Assembly: GCF_009769385.1 (NCBI RefSeq)
Contig: NZ_ML775961.1
Coordinates: forward strand, 62,001 to 126,000
Direction: 5' to 3'
Source of the DNA: Saccharothrix deserti
GTDB taxonomy: Bacteria; Actinomycetota; Actinomycetes; Mycobacteriales; Pseudonocardiaceae
DNA: 64,000 nucleotides
The number at the start of each line of letters is the position of its first letter. The first letter of the stretch is position 1. Shown here piece after piece: positions 1 to 8,497 of the stretch. A model generated the notes under the pieces. The model saw only the letters and a list, made by a program, of their open reading frames with translations. It did not search any database and was not told where the DNA came from. The position numbers and the translations under genes were made by a program.

Positions 1-1
1 C

Positions 2-868
2 GAGAGCACCGGCACGGTGGTGTTCCGACCGGCCGCCCAAGCGCACACACCGGTCGTCGTCGGCACCGGCACGGCGTTGAGCGGCGCGAACGCCCTGAAC
101 TCCCTCAGCGACGGCGTGGCCCGGCTCGTCGGCGCACCACTGGGCGGCGCCCTGATGATCCTGGTGGGCTTCCACGCGCTGGTGCTGGCGGACGTCGTCA
201 GCTACCTGGTCTCGGCCGGCCTGATCGCGTTGATGTCCAAGCGCCCACGCGGCAACAAGACGGGCGGCGTGGGCAGGGAACTGGCCGAAGGGCTCGCGTT
301 CCTCCGGTCGGAACGAACAGCTTCATCGCTCCTCGTCGTCAGCACCGTCTTCCTGACCGCGAACGCCTCGCTCAGCGCACTGCTGGTCCCGTTCGGCATC
401 ACCACCCTCGGCGGCAGCGCGGCGGTCGGGCTCGTGCTGTCCGGACTGGGTGTCGGATTCCTGCTCGGCGCGCCCCTGAGCCGCTCCCTGGTCGACCGAC
501 TGCCCACCGGCCCCCTCCTGGCCGGCGCGCTCGTCGCCACCTCCGCGGGTTCCGTGCTGCTCTTCAGCTCCGGAGAGCTGACCTACGCCCTGCCGACCGC
601 CGTGCTCATCGGCCTGTCCGGTTCCGCGGTCCTGACGGTCACGCAGACGGCCGTCCAACGCGTGACGCCCACCGAAGTGCTGGGGCGGGTCAGCGCGGTG
701 CTGTTCACCGGGGAAGCGGTGGCGACGTTCGTCGGCGCGCTGACCGGCCCGGCGCTCGCCGAGATCACCTCACCGCGCACGGCCGCTCACGTCGCGTGCG
801 CGGTTACGCTGATCGCCGCGGTGTATGCGAGATCGACACCTTCCGTTCACCAATCCTTCGCCCGCTGA
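2..868 (+). CDS. MFS transporter, C-terminal part (5' truncated by window edge)
   Basis: The frame is open to the left edge, so the N-terminus lies outside the window; about 288 residues are visible. Several hydrophobic helices alternate with short basic loops (for example SKRPRG after the first visible helices). The segment NALNSLSDGVARLVGAPLGG is typical of MFS exporters of the MFS_3/enterobactin-exporter-like type, as is the RVTPTEVLGRVSAV loop near residue 220. Integral membrane exporter; substrate unknown. The next gene starts about 70 bp downstream, so the two are probably separate units. Family assignment is from sequence character, not from a database search. Confidence 0.75.
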   Translation, partial: ESTGTVVFRPAAQAHTPVVVGTGTALSGANALNSLSDGVARLVGAPLGGALMILVGFHALVLADVVSYLVSAGLIALMSKRPRGNKTGGVGRELAEGLAFLRSERTASSLLVVSTVFLTANASLSALLVPFGITTLGGSAAVGLVLSGLGVGFLLGAPLSRSLVDRLPTGPLLAGALVATSAGSVLLFSSGELTYALPTAVLIGLSGSAVLTVTQTAVQRVTPTEVLGRVSAVLFTGEAVATFVGALTGPALAEITSPRTAAHVACAVTLIAAVYARSTPSVHQSFAR

Positions 869-939
869 TCGCCGCTTCGCGCGTCAAACGAGTCGAGCGG
901 GCGAGATGATCAGGGTGAACACGGGGGTGAGCGGGTCCA

Positions 940-2016
940 GTGAAGCGCCGGTTGTCCATCGGCTTGGCCGTGGTGTTGTTGGCCGCCGTCGTCGCGGTGG
1001 TCGTGTGGAGCCCTTCGGACGACGCACAGGGCGGCGCGCAAGGTGAGTTGACCACCGTGCGCGGCGTCACCGGGTCCGAGAAGCTGGCCTTCTTCAGCGA
1101 TCAGCGCGTGGTCGACGCGTTCGCCAGGCACGGCCTGAAGGTCGAGGTGGACACGGCCGGCTCCCGGCAGATCGCCACCTCCCTCGACCTCGGCAAGTAC
1201 GAGTTCGCGTTCCCGGCGTCCTCGCCCGCCGCGCAGCGGATCCAGCGCGACCGCAAGACGACCGCCGCCTACACGCCGTTCCAGTCGCCGATGGCCGTGG
1301 CCACGTTCGAGCCGATCGTGCAGCTGCTGCAAGCGGCCGGCGTGGTGACCAAGGGCGCGGGCGACTACCAGGTGCTCGACGTGGCCAAGTACCTGGAGCT
1401 GACCAAGGCGGGCACCCGCTGGGACCAGCTGCCCGGCAACACCGCCTACCCGGCGCGGAAGAACGTCCTCATCACCACGACCAACCCGGGCGAGTCGAAC
1501 TCCGCCGCGATGTACCTGTCGATCGTGTCGTTCGTGGCCAACGGCAACACCGTGGTCGGCACGCCGGAACAGGAGGCGACCGTCCTGCCCGACGTCGCCA
1601 GGCTCTTCCGCGACCAGGGCTACACGCAGAACAGCACCGAGGGCCCGTTCGAGGACTACCTCGCGGCCGGCATGGGCAAGACGCCGCTGGCGCTGATCTA
1701 CGAGTCCCAGTACCTCGACCGCGTGCTGCGCGCCGACGGCTCGATCCGCCAGGACATGCGCCTGCTCTACCTCGCGCCGACGGTCTACTCCAAGCACACG
1801 CTGGTCCCGTTGTCCGACAAGGGCGACCAGGTGGGACGGCTGCTGAGCACCGACCCCGAGCTGGCCAAGCTCGCCGCCACGTTCGGCTTCCGCACCAGCG
1901 ACCCGCGCGTGTTCGCCGAGGTGGTCGGGGACAAGGCGCCCACCGACCTGGTGGACGCGGTCGAGCCGCCGTCGTTCGAGACGCTGGAACGCCTGCTCGA
2001 CGCGGTCGCGAAGTGA
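940..2016 (+). CDS. Substrate-binding-like membrane-anchored protein of the TelA operon
   Basis: 358 residues from a GTG start. The N-terminus (MKRRLSIGLAVVLLAAVVAV) is a single hydrophobic segment after basic residues and has no lipobox Cys, so an uncleaved anchor or Sec signal is likely. The rest resembles a periplasmic binding protein fold (GVTGSEKLAFFSD, TAGSRQIATSLDLGKYEFAF). It shares a general style with the VWA/binding-protein gene three positions on. It overlaps the TelA gene by 4 bp and belongs to a four-gene operon ending at 5391. Exact ligand and function unknown. Confidence 0.7.
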   Translation: MKRRLSIGLAVVLLAAVVAVVVWSPSDDAQGGAQGELTTVRGVTGSEKLAFFSDQRVVDAFARHGLKVEVDTAGSRQIATSLDLGKYEFAFPASSPAAQRIQRDRKTTAAYTPFQSPMAVATFEPIVQLLQAAGVVTKGAGDYQVLDVAKYLELTKAGTRWDQLPGNTAYPARKNVLITTTNPGESNSAAMYLSIVSFVANGNTVVGTPEQEATVLPDVARLFRDQGYTQNSTEGPFEDYLAAGMGKTPLALIYESQYLDRVLRADGSIRQDMRLLYLAPTVYSKHTLVPLSDKGDQVGRLLSTDPELAKLAATFGFRTSDPRVFAEVVGDKAPTDLVDAVEPPSFETLERLLDAVAK

Positions 2017-3167
2017 TGGACGACTTCACCCTCACCCCGCCGGAACCGGTGGCCCCGATCCCGGTCGAACGCGCGGCCGGGCTGGTCGCGCTCGGCGACG
2101 ACGTGCGCGAGGACATCGACCGCCGGGCCGAGCGGTTCGCCGAACGCCTGCAGGCGCTGGACGTCCGGTCACCGGAGTTCACCACCGTGCTGGACGACGT
2201 GCTCGCGGTGGGCGAGGCGGACATGCGTGCCGCGGCGGGCGTGGCGGGCGCGATGCTGGACCGCTCGGCCCGCGCGTTGCGCGACAACTCGCCGCAGGTG
2301 CAGGTCACCACCTCGCTGTCCGGGCTGCGCCGCACGGTCGCCGAACTGGACCCGAGCAAGCTGCCGATCACCGGCCGCAAGCTGCTGAAGGTCTTCCCCG
2401 CCGCCAACGCCGCGAAGAAGGCCCTCGACCGCTACCGCGCCGCGGGTGAGCCGGTGAACGCGCTGGTCGTGGACCTGCGCAACCGGCAGGACCAGCTGCG
2501 CCGCGACAACGCCGCCATCAAGGGCGAGCGGGAGCGGCTGTGGCGGGCCATGGGCAAGCTGTCCGAGGCCGCCGCGTTCGCCGAGGCGGTGGACGCGGCG
2601 ATCGACCGGCAGGCCGACGTGTTCGACCTGACCGACCCGGCAAGAGCACGCGCATTGCGCGCCGACGTGCAGCACCCGATCCGGCAACGCCACCAGGACC
2701 TGCTGACCCAGCTCGCGGTCAGCGCGCAGGGCTACCTGGCGCTGGACCTGGTGCGCCGCAACAACGACGAGCTGATCCGGGGCGTGGAACGCGCGGTGTC
2801 CACGACCGTGGCCGCGTTGCGCACCGCGCTGCTGGTCAGCGGCGCCCTGGCGAGCCAACGCGAAGTACTGGACGAGGTCGCCGCGTTGCAGGCCACCACG
2901 GACGGCCTCATCCGGGCCAACACCGAGTTGCTGGACCTGCAGAGCGCCGAGATCCGCCGGGCGAGCAGCGACCCGGCGGTCGCGGTGGAGACGATCCGCG
3001 CGTCGTTCGACCGGATCTACGCGGCGATCGACGCGGTCGACGGCTACCGGGCGGACGCGGTGCGCACGATGGCGGTGACCGTCGAGTCGCTGTCGGACGA
3101 GATCCGCCGCGCCGAAGAGCACTTGCGCCGCTCGCACGACGCGGCGGCGGTCGAGGGGGACAGATGA
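2013..3167 (+). CDS. Toxic anion resistance protein, TelA family
   Basis: 384 residues, almost entirely charged helix with no membrane segment: a cytoplasmic coiled-coil-rich protein. The pattern matches the TelA/KlaA family (PF05816): an N-terminal LxxLGDDVREDIDRR region, the central FPAANAAKKALDRY stretch and the NNDELIRGVERAV segment near residue 250. TelA proteins are linked to tellurite and other envelope stress, with unclear mechanism. The start may be GTG 2013 (4-bp overlap) or ATG 2016 (TGATG overlap); both imply coupling to the previous gene. The next gene overlaps by ATGA at 3164. Confidence 0.85.
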   Translation: MMDDFTLTPPEPVAPIPVERAAGLVALGDDVREDIDRRAERFAERLQALDVRSPEFTTVLDDVLAVGEADMRAAAGVAGAMLDRSARALRDNSPQVQVTTSLSGLRRTVAELDPSKLPITGRKLLKVFPAANAAKKALDRYRAAGEPVNALVVDLRNRQDQLRRDNAAIKGERERLWRAMGKLSEAAAFAEAVDAAIDRQADVFDLTDPARARALRADVQHPIRQRHQDLLTQLAVSAQGYLALDLVRRNNDELIRGVERAVSTTVAALRTALLVSGALASQREVLDEVAALQATTDGLIRANTELLDLQSAEIRRASSDPAVAVETIRASFDRIYAAIDAVDGYRADAVRTMAVTVESLSDEIRRAEEHLRRSHDAAAVEGDR

Positions 3168-4792
3168 GGACTGCGCTCGTGGGGACGGGGCTCGTGCTCG
3201 CCGCGCTGCTGGCCGGGTGCACCGACGACCCGTACCCGGACCCGGCCGCGCCGGTCGGCCCGGCGGAACCAGGCGTGCTGCGGGTGCTCGCGGGCAGCGA
3301 GTTGACCGACATGCAGCCGGTGCTGGACGAGGCCGCCAAAGCCACCGGGATCGAGGTGAAGTTCACCTTCACCGGCACCCTGGAGGGCGCGGAGGCGCTG
3401 GCGAACGGCGAGGTGGACGGCAAGTACGACGCCGTCTGGTTCTCCTCCAACCGCTACCCGGCGGGCATCCCGGACGCCGCGAAACGACTCGGCAACCAGG
3501 TCAAGATCATGAGTTCGCCGGTGGTGCTCGGCCTGTCCGGGGCGTCGGCGAAGCGGTTGGGGTGGGCGGACAAGCGGGTCGGCTGGGGCGAGATCGCCGA
3601 CCAGGCCGGGCGCAAGGCGTTCAGCTACGGCATGACCGACCCGTCGTCGTCCAACTCCGGCTTCTCCGCGCTGGTGGGTGTCGCGTCCGCGTTGGCCGGT
3701 GCGGGCAACGCCGTGGACGCGGGCCAGATCGCCGCGGTGACGCCGCAGCTCAAGAGCTTCTTCAGTGCACAGGCGTTGTCCGCCGGGTCGTCGGGCTGGC
3801 TGTCGGAGGCCTACCAGCGCCGGGCATCCGGCCAGGACCCCGGCGCGCAGGTCGACGGGCTGATCAACTACGAGTCGGTGTTGCTGTCCATGAACGCGGC
3901 CGGGAACCTGCCCGAACCGCTCACCGTGGTCTACCCCAGCGACGGCGTGGTCACCGCGGACTACCCGTTGACCCTGCTCACCGACGCCGGTAACGACGCG
4001 CGTGACGCCCACCAACGGCTCACCGACCACCTGCGCACGCCGGACGTGCAGCGCAAGATCATGGAGACCACGCACCGGCGGCCGGTCGTGCCCGGTGTCG
4101 AGCTGGACTCCCGGTTCACCGTGCGGGACCTGGTCGAGCTGCCGTTCCCGGCCGCGCGGGACTCGGTCGACGCCCTGCTCTCGGCCTACTTCAACGAGAT
4201 CCGGCGGCCGTCGCGGACGTTGTACGTGCTCGACACGTCCGGTTCGATGGCGGGTGACCGGATCGCGTCGCTGCGGTCCGCGCTGGCCGGCCTGACCGGT
4301 GCGGACGGCTCGCTCACCGGCCGCTTCCGCCAGTTCCGCAGCCGGGAAGAGGTGACCATGCTGCCGTTCAACACGACTCCCGGCACACCTCGCACGTTCA
4401 CCCTGCCCGAGGGTGATCCGCAGGCCGGGTTGGCGGAGATCAAGGCGTACGCGGAAGGGCTGCGGGAAGGCGGCGGCACGGCCATCTACGACAGCCTGTC
4501 CCGCGCCTACGAGGTGATGGAGCCGTTGGTCGCGGCCGACCCGGACCGGTTCACGTCCATCGTGCTGATGACCGACGGCGAGAACGCGAACGGCTCTGGC
4601 CTGGAGGAGTTCCAGGCGTCGTTCGGCTCGGTGCCCGCGTCGTTGCGCCAGATCCCGGTGTTCACCGTGCTGTTCGGCGAGGGCAGCAGCGCGGAACTGG
4701 GCCAGGTGGCCACCATGACCGGCGGCAAGGTGTTCGACGCGCGCAACGCGCAGCTGGGCGAGGTGTTCCAGGAGATCCGCGGCTACCAATGA
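3164..4792 (+). CDS. Lipoprotein with substrate-binding-like domain and C-terminal VWA domain
   Basis: 542 residues. I chose ATG 3164 because it overlaps the TelA stop (ATGA) and opens a lipoprotein signal with lipobox LLAGC, Cys at about residue 20. Residues about 40-330 look like an extracellular binding protein (RVLAGSELTDMQPVLDEAAK, ALANGEVDGKYDAVWFSSNR). Residues about 345-540 form a VWA domain with an intact MIDAS motif (LDTSGSMAG) and the later LMTDGEN acidic turn. It is probably exported and tethered outside the membrane next to the TelA machinery. Substrate-binding plus VWA fusions in TelA operons are known in actinobacteria, but their task is not. Confidence 0.8.
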   Translation: MRTALVGTGLVLAALLAGCTDDPYPDPAAPVGPAEPGVLRVLAGSELTDMQPVLDEAAKATGIEVKFTFTGTLEGAEALANGEVDGKYDAVWFSSNRYPAGIPDAAKRLGNQVKIMSSPVVLGLSGASAKRLGWADKRVGWGEIADQAGRKAFSYGMTDPSSSNSGFSALVGVASALAGAGNAVDAGQIAAVTPQLKSFFSAQALSAGSSGWLSEAYQRRASGQDPGAQVDGLINYESVLLSMNAAGNLPEPLTVVYPSDGVVTADYPLTLLTDAGNDARDAHQRLTDHLRTPDVQRKIMETTHRRPVVPGVELDSRFTVRDLVELPFPAARDSVDALLSAYFNEIRRPSRTLYVLDTSGSMAGDRIASLRSALAGLTGADGSLTGRFRQFRSREEVTMLPFNTTPGTPRTFTLPEGDPQAGLAEIKAYAEGLREGGGTAIYDSLSRAYEVMEPLVAADPDRFTSIVLMTDGENANGSGLEEFQASFGSVPASLRQIPVFTVLFGEGSSAELGQVATMTGGKVFDARNAQLGEVFQEIRGYQ

Positions 4793-5391
4793 TCCGTTAC
4801 CTGGGCTCGACCAAGAACCTCGTCGGCTGCGTCGGCGGTCTCGTCGGCGTGCTGCTGTACCTGACCGGAGTGGTCGGCGGGATCTGGCCGGTGGTGGTGG
4901 CCGGGCTGTACGCGGTGGGCGCGCTGCTCGCGCCGCCGGAGAAGATCCGGCTGGTGCCGGTGGACGCGGTCACCGAGGCCGGACAGCTCCGCGCGGACCT
5001 CGACGGCCTGGTGCGCGAGGTGGGCGCGCAGGCGTCCCGCGTGCCCGAACCCGCCGTGGCGGCCGTGGGCCGGATCGCGGCGGTGCTCGGCGACCTCCTC
5101 GCCCGACCCGCCGCCCTGGCCGCGAACCCGGACCTGCGGCACACCGTGGTCCGCCTGGCGCGCACCGACCTGCCGCTGTCCGTGCAGACGTACCTGAACC
5201 TGCCGTGGTGGTTCGCGGCGAAGCAGCGTGCGGGCGGTGAGCCGAGTCCGGGGGACGAGCTGGTGACGCAGCTGGGGCTGCTGGAGGCCGAGGCGCACCG
5301 CCTGGCCGAACGCGTGTACGCGGCGGACGTGAACCAGCAGGCCGACCACACCCGGTACCTGCGGGAACGGGACGCGGGCGAGTCGGCCTGA
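4789..5391 (+). CDS. Small membrane protein of the TelA operon
   Basis: 200 residues, overlapping the previous gene by ATGA. Two hydrophobic segments at residues about 8-28 and 30-47 (LVGCVGGLVGVLLYLTGVVG, then WPVVVAGLYAVGALL) form a hairpin. A mostly helical cytoplasmic domain of about 150 residues with many Arg, Leu and Glu follows. It resembles the membrane protein usually found last in actinobacterial TelA/VWA operons; I do not recognise a named family. A role in holding the TelA complex at the membrane is inference from the neighbourhood only. Confidence 0.65.
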   Translation: MIRYLGSTKNLVGCVGGLVGVLLYLTGVVGGIWPVVVAGLYAVGALLAPPEKIRLVPVDAVTEAGQLRADLDGLVREVGAQASRVPEPAVAAVGRIAAVLGDLLARPAALAANPDLRHTVVRLARTDLPLSVQTYLNLPWWFAAKQRAGGEPSPGDELVTQLGLLEAEAHRLAERVYAADVNQQADHTRYLRERDAGESA

Positions 5392-5409
5392 CCGTGCTCC
5401 GGGGGTGGC

Positions 5410-6234
5410 TCAGGCGGGGACGCCCTCGGCCTCGGCGGACACCTCGGCCCACTCCTCCCAGGTCTTGAGCCGCCCGGCGTAGACGTCGTGGATGATCTGG
5501 AGGGGGAAGGTGCCGAAGAAGACCCGCAGCGGCGGGTTCTCGGCGTCGACGATCTTCAGCAGCGCCGGGCCCGCGGCGGCGGGGTCGCCCATCGTGACGT
5601 TGGCGAACGCGGCGGCCACGGCCTCGCGCACACCGTCGTAGGCGGCCAGCGGCTGGGCCTGGGCCGCGGAGGCGCCCGCCCAGTCGGTGGCGTAACCGCC
5701 GGGCTCGACGAGGGTGACCTTGATGCCGAACGCCGCGACCTCTTGCGCCAAGGCCTCGGACAGACCTTCCAGCGCCCACTTCGAGGCGTTGTAGCCGCCC
5801 AGGTTGGGGAACGCGGTGACCCCGCCGATGGTGGAGATCTGGACGATGTGGCCGCTGCCCTGGGCGCGCAGGTACGGCAGGACCGCCTGGGTCACCCAGA
5901 GGGCGCCGAACAGGTTGGTCTCGAACTGGGCGCGGACGTCGGACTCGCTGAGCTCCTCGACGGCGCCGAACAGGCCGTAGCCCGCGTTGTTGACGACGAC
6001 GTCCAGCCGCCCGAAGTGCTCATGGGCCTGCTTGACGGACGCGGTCACGGCGGCCTTGTCCGTCACGTCCAGGGCCAGCGGCAGGACCGCGTCGCCGTGG
6101 GCGGCGACCAGATCGGCCAGGGAATCGGTGTTGCGGGCGGTCGCCGCGACCTTGTCGCCGCGGGACAGCGCCGCCTCGACGAAGTGACGGCCGAAGCCGC
6201 GGGACGAACCGGTGACGAACCAGATCTTGCTCAT
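5410..6234 (-). CDS. Short-chain dehydrogenase/reductase (SDR)
   Basis: 274 residues, classical SDR length. The Rossmann motif TGSSRGFGRH (Gly-rich, NADP type with Arg) is at residues 8-17, NNAGYG near residue 87, and the catalytic Ser and Tyr-x-x-x-Lys as YNASKWALEG near residue 153. It matches NAD(P)-dependent oxidoreductases of unknown substrate. It is divergent from the TetR gene at 6330; the 95-bp gap probably carries the promoters of both. Regulation of this SDR by the neighbouring TetR protein is the usual arrangement but is inferred. Confidence 0.9.
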   Translation of the reverse strand: MSKIWFVTGSSRGFGRHFVEAALSRGDKVAATARNTDSLADLVAAHGDAVLPLALDVTDKAAVTASVKQAHEHFGRLDVVVNNAGYGLFGAVEELSESDVRAQFETNLFGALWVTQAVLPYLRAQGSGHIVQISTIGGVTAFPNLGGYNASKWALEGLSEALAQEVAAFGIKVTLVEPGGYATDWAGASAAQAQPLAAYDGVREAVAAAFANVTMGDPAAAGPALLKIVDAENPPLRVFFGTFPLQIIHDVYAGRLKTWEEWAEVSAEAEGVPA

Positions 6235-6329
6235 GCGGTGCTCCCGTTGGTGTTACGAGGTCTACGAGAGCGACGCTACATCATGCTGCGACCAAGTCTC
6301 AATATGAGCCCAGCGGTAGACTCCTGGGC

Positions 6330-6950
6330 ATGGCTGACGCACCGAGACCCCACGGACCCGGCACGACGCCGTCGACCCTGCGCGACCGGACAAGACAGGC
6401 GATGCGGGCCGAGGTCAGCGCCGTGGCGTTCCGCCTCTTCGCCGAACAGGGCTTCGACAAGACGACCGTCGACCAGATCGCCGCCGAGGCGGGGCTGTCG
6501 CGGGCCACCTTCTTCCGGTACTTCGGCACGAAGGAGGACGTCGTCCTCGGCAATCTCGAAGACCTCGGCCGCGAGATCGCCGCGGCGTTCGCCGCACGCC
6601 CCGCGGACGAACGGCCCTGGGATTCTCTGCTCCGTGCCTTTGACGTGCTCGCCCAGGTCAATGCCGACGATCCCGACAGGTCCCTGGCGTTCGTGCGGAT
6701 GCTGAGCGACACCCCGTCCCTCAAGGCCCGCCACTGGGAGAAGCAGCAGGCCTGGCGGGACCTGCTCGTGCCGGAGGTCTCCCGCCGGCTCGGCGCCGAC
6801 CCGGCCGACGCCGAGGACACCCGTGCCCGCGCGCTCGTCGCCTCCGCGCTCGCCTGCGCGGAAGTCGCCACGGACGCCTGGAAAGCCTGCGATGGCAAGA
6901 CGCCCTACAGCGTGCTGATCGACCGCACGATGGGCGCTCTGACCGCGTAG
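6330..6950 (+). CDS. TetR-family transcriptional regulator
   Basis: 206 residues. An N-terminal helix-turn-helix covers residues about 20-65 (FAEQGFDKTTVDQIAAEAG, then SRATFFRYFGTKED), a standard TetR_N signature. The C-terminal ligand-binding part is of the MftR-like/actinobacterial type. It is divergently placed from the SDR gene at 5410-6234 and precedes another SDR, so both enzymes are candidate targets. No clear palindromic operator could be picked out by eye in the 6235-6329 gap. Confidence 0.9.
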   Translation: MADAPRPHGPGTTPSTLRDRTRQAMRAEVSAVAFRLFAEQGFDKTTVDQIAAEAGLSRATFFRYFGTKEDVVLGNLEDLGREIAAAFAARPADERPWDSLLRAFDVLAQVNADDPDRSLAFVRMLSDTPSLKARHWEKQQAWRDLLVPEVSRRLGADPADAEDTRARALVASALACAEVATDAWKACDGKTPYSVLIDRTMGALTA

Positions 6951-7025
6951 TCGGCTCCCGTCACGCAGTCTTCGCCCCACTGACCCGCTGACGGATTTTC
7001 CGGCCCCGACCCGGAAGGCACGCGC

Positions 7026-7859
7026 ATGAACCGACAACGGACCGTCTTCGTCACCGGAGCCACCGACGGCCTCGGCCGCGCTCTCGCACACCGACTCGCG
7101 GCGGACGGCGCCACCCTGATCCTGCACGGGCGCGACCCCGACAAGCTCGAGGACACCGCGAACGCCATCCAGCAGACTCAGGGCGGACGCCGCCCGCACA
7201 CCGTCCTCGCGGACCTGAGCGACCTGGCGCAGGTCCGCCGGCTCGCGGCGGACGTGCGCGGCATGACCGACCGGCTCGACGTCTTCGTCAGCAACGCCGG
7301 CATCGGCACCGGCCACCCCGACCGACGCACCCGGCAGACGAGTGCCGACGGCTACGAGCTGCGGTTCGCGGTGAACTACCTGGCCGGATTCCTGCTCACG
7401 CTGGAACTGCTCGCGCTGTTGCGGAAGTCGGCACCGGCCCGGATCGTCAACGTCGCGTCCCTCGGTCAGCACCCGCTCGACTTCACCGACCTGATGATCG
7501 AGCACGGCTACAGCGGCACCCGTGCCTACGGTCAGAGCAAACTGGCCCAGATCATGTCCGGCTTCGAACTCGCCGGCCGCCTGCCCGCCACCGAAGTCAC
7601 GGTCAACAGCCTGCACCCGGCGACCTTCATGCCCACCAAGATCGTCCTGGACGAGGTCGGCCACCACATCGACAGCCTCGACGAAGGCGTTGCCGCGACA
7701 TGCCGCCTCGTCGCCGACGATGCCCTCGCCGGAACCACCGGTCGGTTCTTCGACCGAACTCGCGAGACCAAGGCCCACGCCCAGGCATACGACGCCGGGG
7801 CGCGTCGCGAACTCTGGCAACGCAGCCTCGAACTCGTCGACCATCCGGGCATCGACTGA
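7026..7859 (+). CDS. SDR-family NAD(P)-dependent oxidoreductase
   Basis: 277 residues. The N-terminal motif TGATDGLGRALAHRLA gives the Gly-rich cofactor site, SNAGIGTG the family Asn-Ala-Gly, and RAYGQSKLAQIM the Tyr-x-x-x-Lys pair near residue 172. The C-terminus (DRTRETKAHAQAYD) is like retinol-dehydrogenase/WW-oxidoreductase type SDRs. It lies 75 bp after the TetR gene on the same strand and may be co-transcribed with it. Substrate unknown. Confidence 0.9.
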   Translation: MNRQRTVFVTGATDGLGRALAHRLAADGATLILHGRDPDKLEDTANAIQQTQGGRRPHTVLADLSDLAQVRRLAADVRGMTDRLDVFVSNAGIGTGHPDRRTRQTSADGYELRFAVNYLAGFLLTLELLALLRKSAPARIVNVASLGQHPLDFTDLMIEHGYSGTRAYGQSKLAQIMSGFELAGRLPATEVTVNSLHPATFMPTKIVLDEVGHHIDSLDEGVAATCRLVADDALAGTTGRFFDRTRETKAHAQAYDAGARRELWQRSLELVDHPGID

Positions 7860-7880
7860 AACACGGGCTCCAACGCCGGT

Positions 7881-8222
7881 GTGACCGGGTTGGGGGTCGG
7901 CGCGGCGGTCGCCTCTCGGCGAGTGGTCGATGTGCCGCCCGATAAGCTGCCGTCGCCCGGCATGACGCTCGCGGTGGCGGTTCTCCTCGCACTGGCCGCT
8001 TACCTGGTGGTGGGGCGGGCGGACCTGGTCGGCGTGCCCGGCCCGTCGTGGTTGCCGGTCGTGGGGACGGCGGGCGTGGCGGCGGTGCTCCTGCTGCGTG
8101 GGGCGGGCGGGTTGGTCGTGTCGTCGCGGAGGTCGACCGAGTTCGCCCGGCTGGACCTGCGCTACTACTCGCCGCTGTGCCTGACGTTGGCGGTCTGCTG
8201 CGCGGTGATCGCGTTCGGGTGA
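7881..8222 (+). CDS. Small membrane protein with DUF3995-like C-terminus, N-terminus shortened
   Basis: Up to 113 residues from GTG 7881; an internal ATG at 7962 would give a shorter protein. Three hydrophobic segments are visible. The C-terminal segment (FARLDLRYYSPLCLTLAVCC) matches what I recall of the DUF3995 ending, but the usual N-terminal half with its aromatic HxxWAxGG helix is not present. It is followed at once by a gene remnant (8243-8425). The stretch therefore looks partly decayed, and the protein may not be functional. Confidence 0.4.
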   Translation: MTGLGVGAAVASRRVVDVPPDKLPSPGMTLAVAVLLALAAYLVVGRADLVGVPGPSWLPVVGTAGVAAVLLLRGAGGLVVSSRRSTEFARLDLRYYSPLCLTLAVCCAVIAFG

Positions 8223-8242
8223 AATTTGAGCTCACTATTGCT

Positions 8243-8425
8243 TCAGTGTTGACTAAACTTCGTCACCGGACGAGCCGTCGATGAACCACTCGCGACCGAG
8301 GAGCAAACCGAACACCGGTGGTGGAAGTCGGCGGCGGCGCGGGCGAGGGTGCCGCCGGTCAGCAGCACTTCGTCGTCGGGGTGGGCGTGGTCGGGGTGGG
8401 CGTGGAGAGCCACGATGGTCGCCAT
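8243..8425 (-). pseudogene. Remnant of a PIG-L (LmbE-type) deacetylase N-terminus
   Basis: An open stretch of 60 codons begins with the PIG-L start pattern: HAHPDDEVLLTGGTLARAAA contains the zinc-binding HPDDE motif and the TGGTLA turn. The sequence then leaves the family after about 35 residues and stops, whereas PIG-L enzymes have about 230 residues. The motif is preceded by a duplicated block (HAHPD twice, from a duplicated GCCCACCCCGAC unit), which would disturb the metal site. I read it as a deletion remnant; family assignment is from memory of the motif. Confidence 0.55.
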
Positions 8426-8450
8426 CGGCCCATGATCCCGAATGGTGATC

Positions 8451-8480
8451 GGTCCCCGCCCGGTGGTTCGGGCGGGGACC
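8451..8480. terminator. Strong GC hairpin downstream of the xylanase
   Basis: GGTCCCCGCCCG pairs perfectly with CGGGCGGGGACC across a 6-nt loop (12-bp stem). It lies 18 bp beyond the xylanase stop at 8498 on the minus strand. There is no T-run, as is common for actinomycete terminators. Confidence 0.7.
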
Positions 8481-8497
8481 GATGGCTTGCGGTGGGG

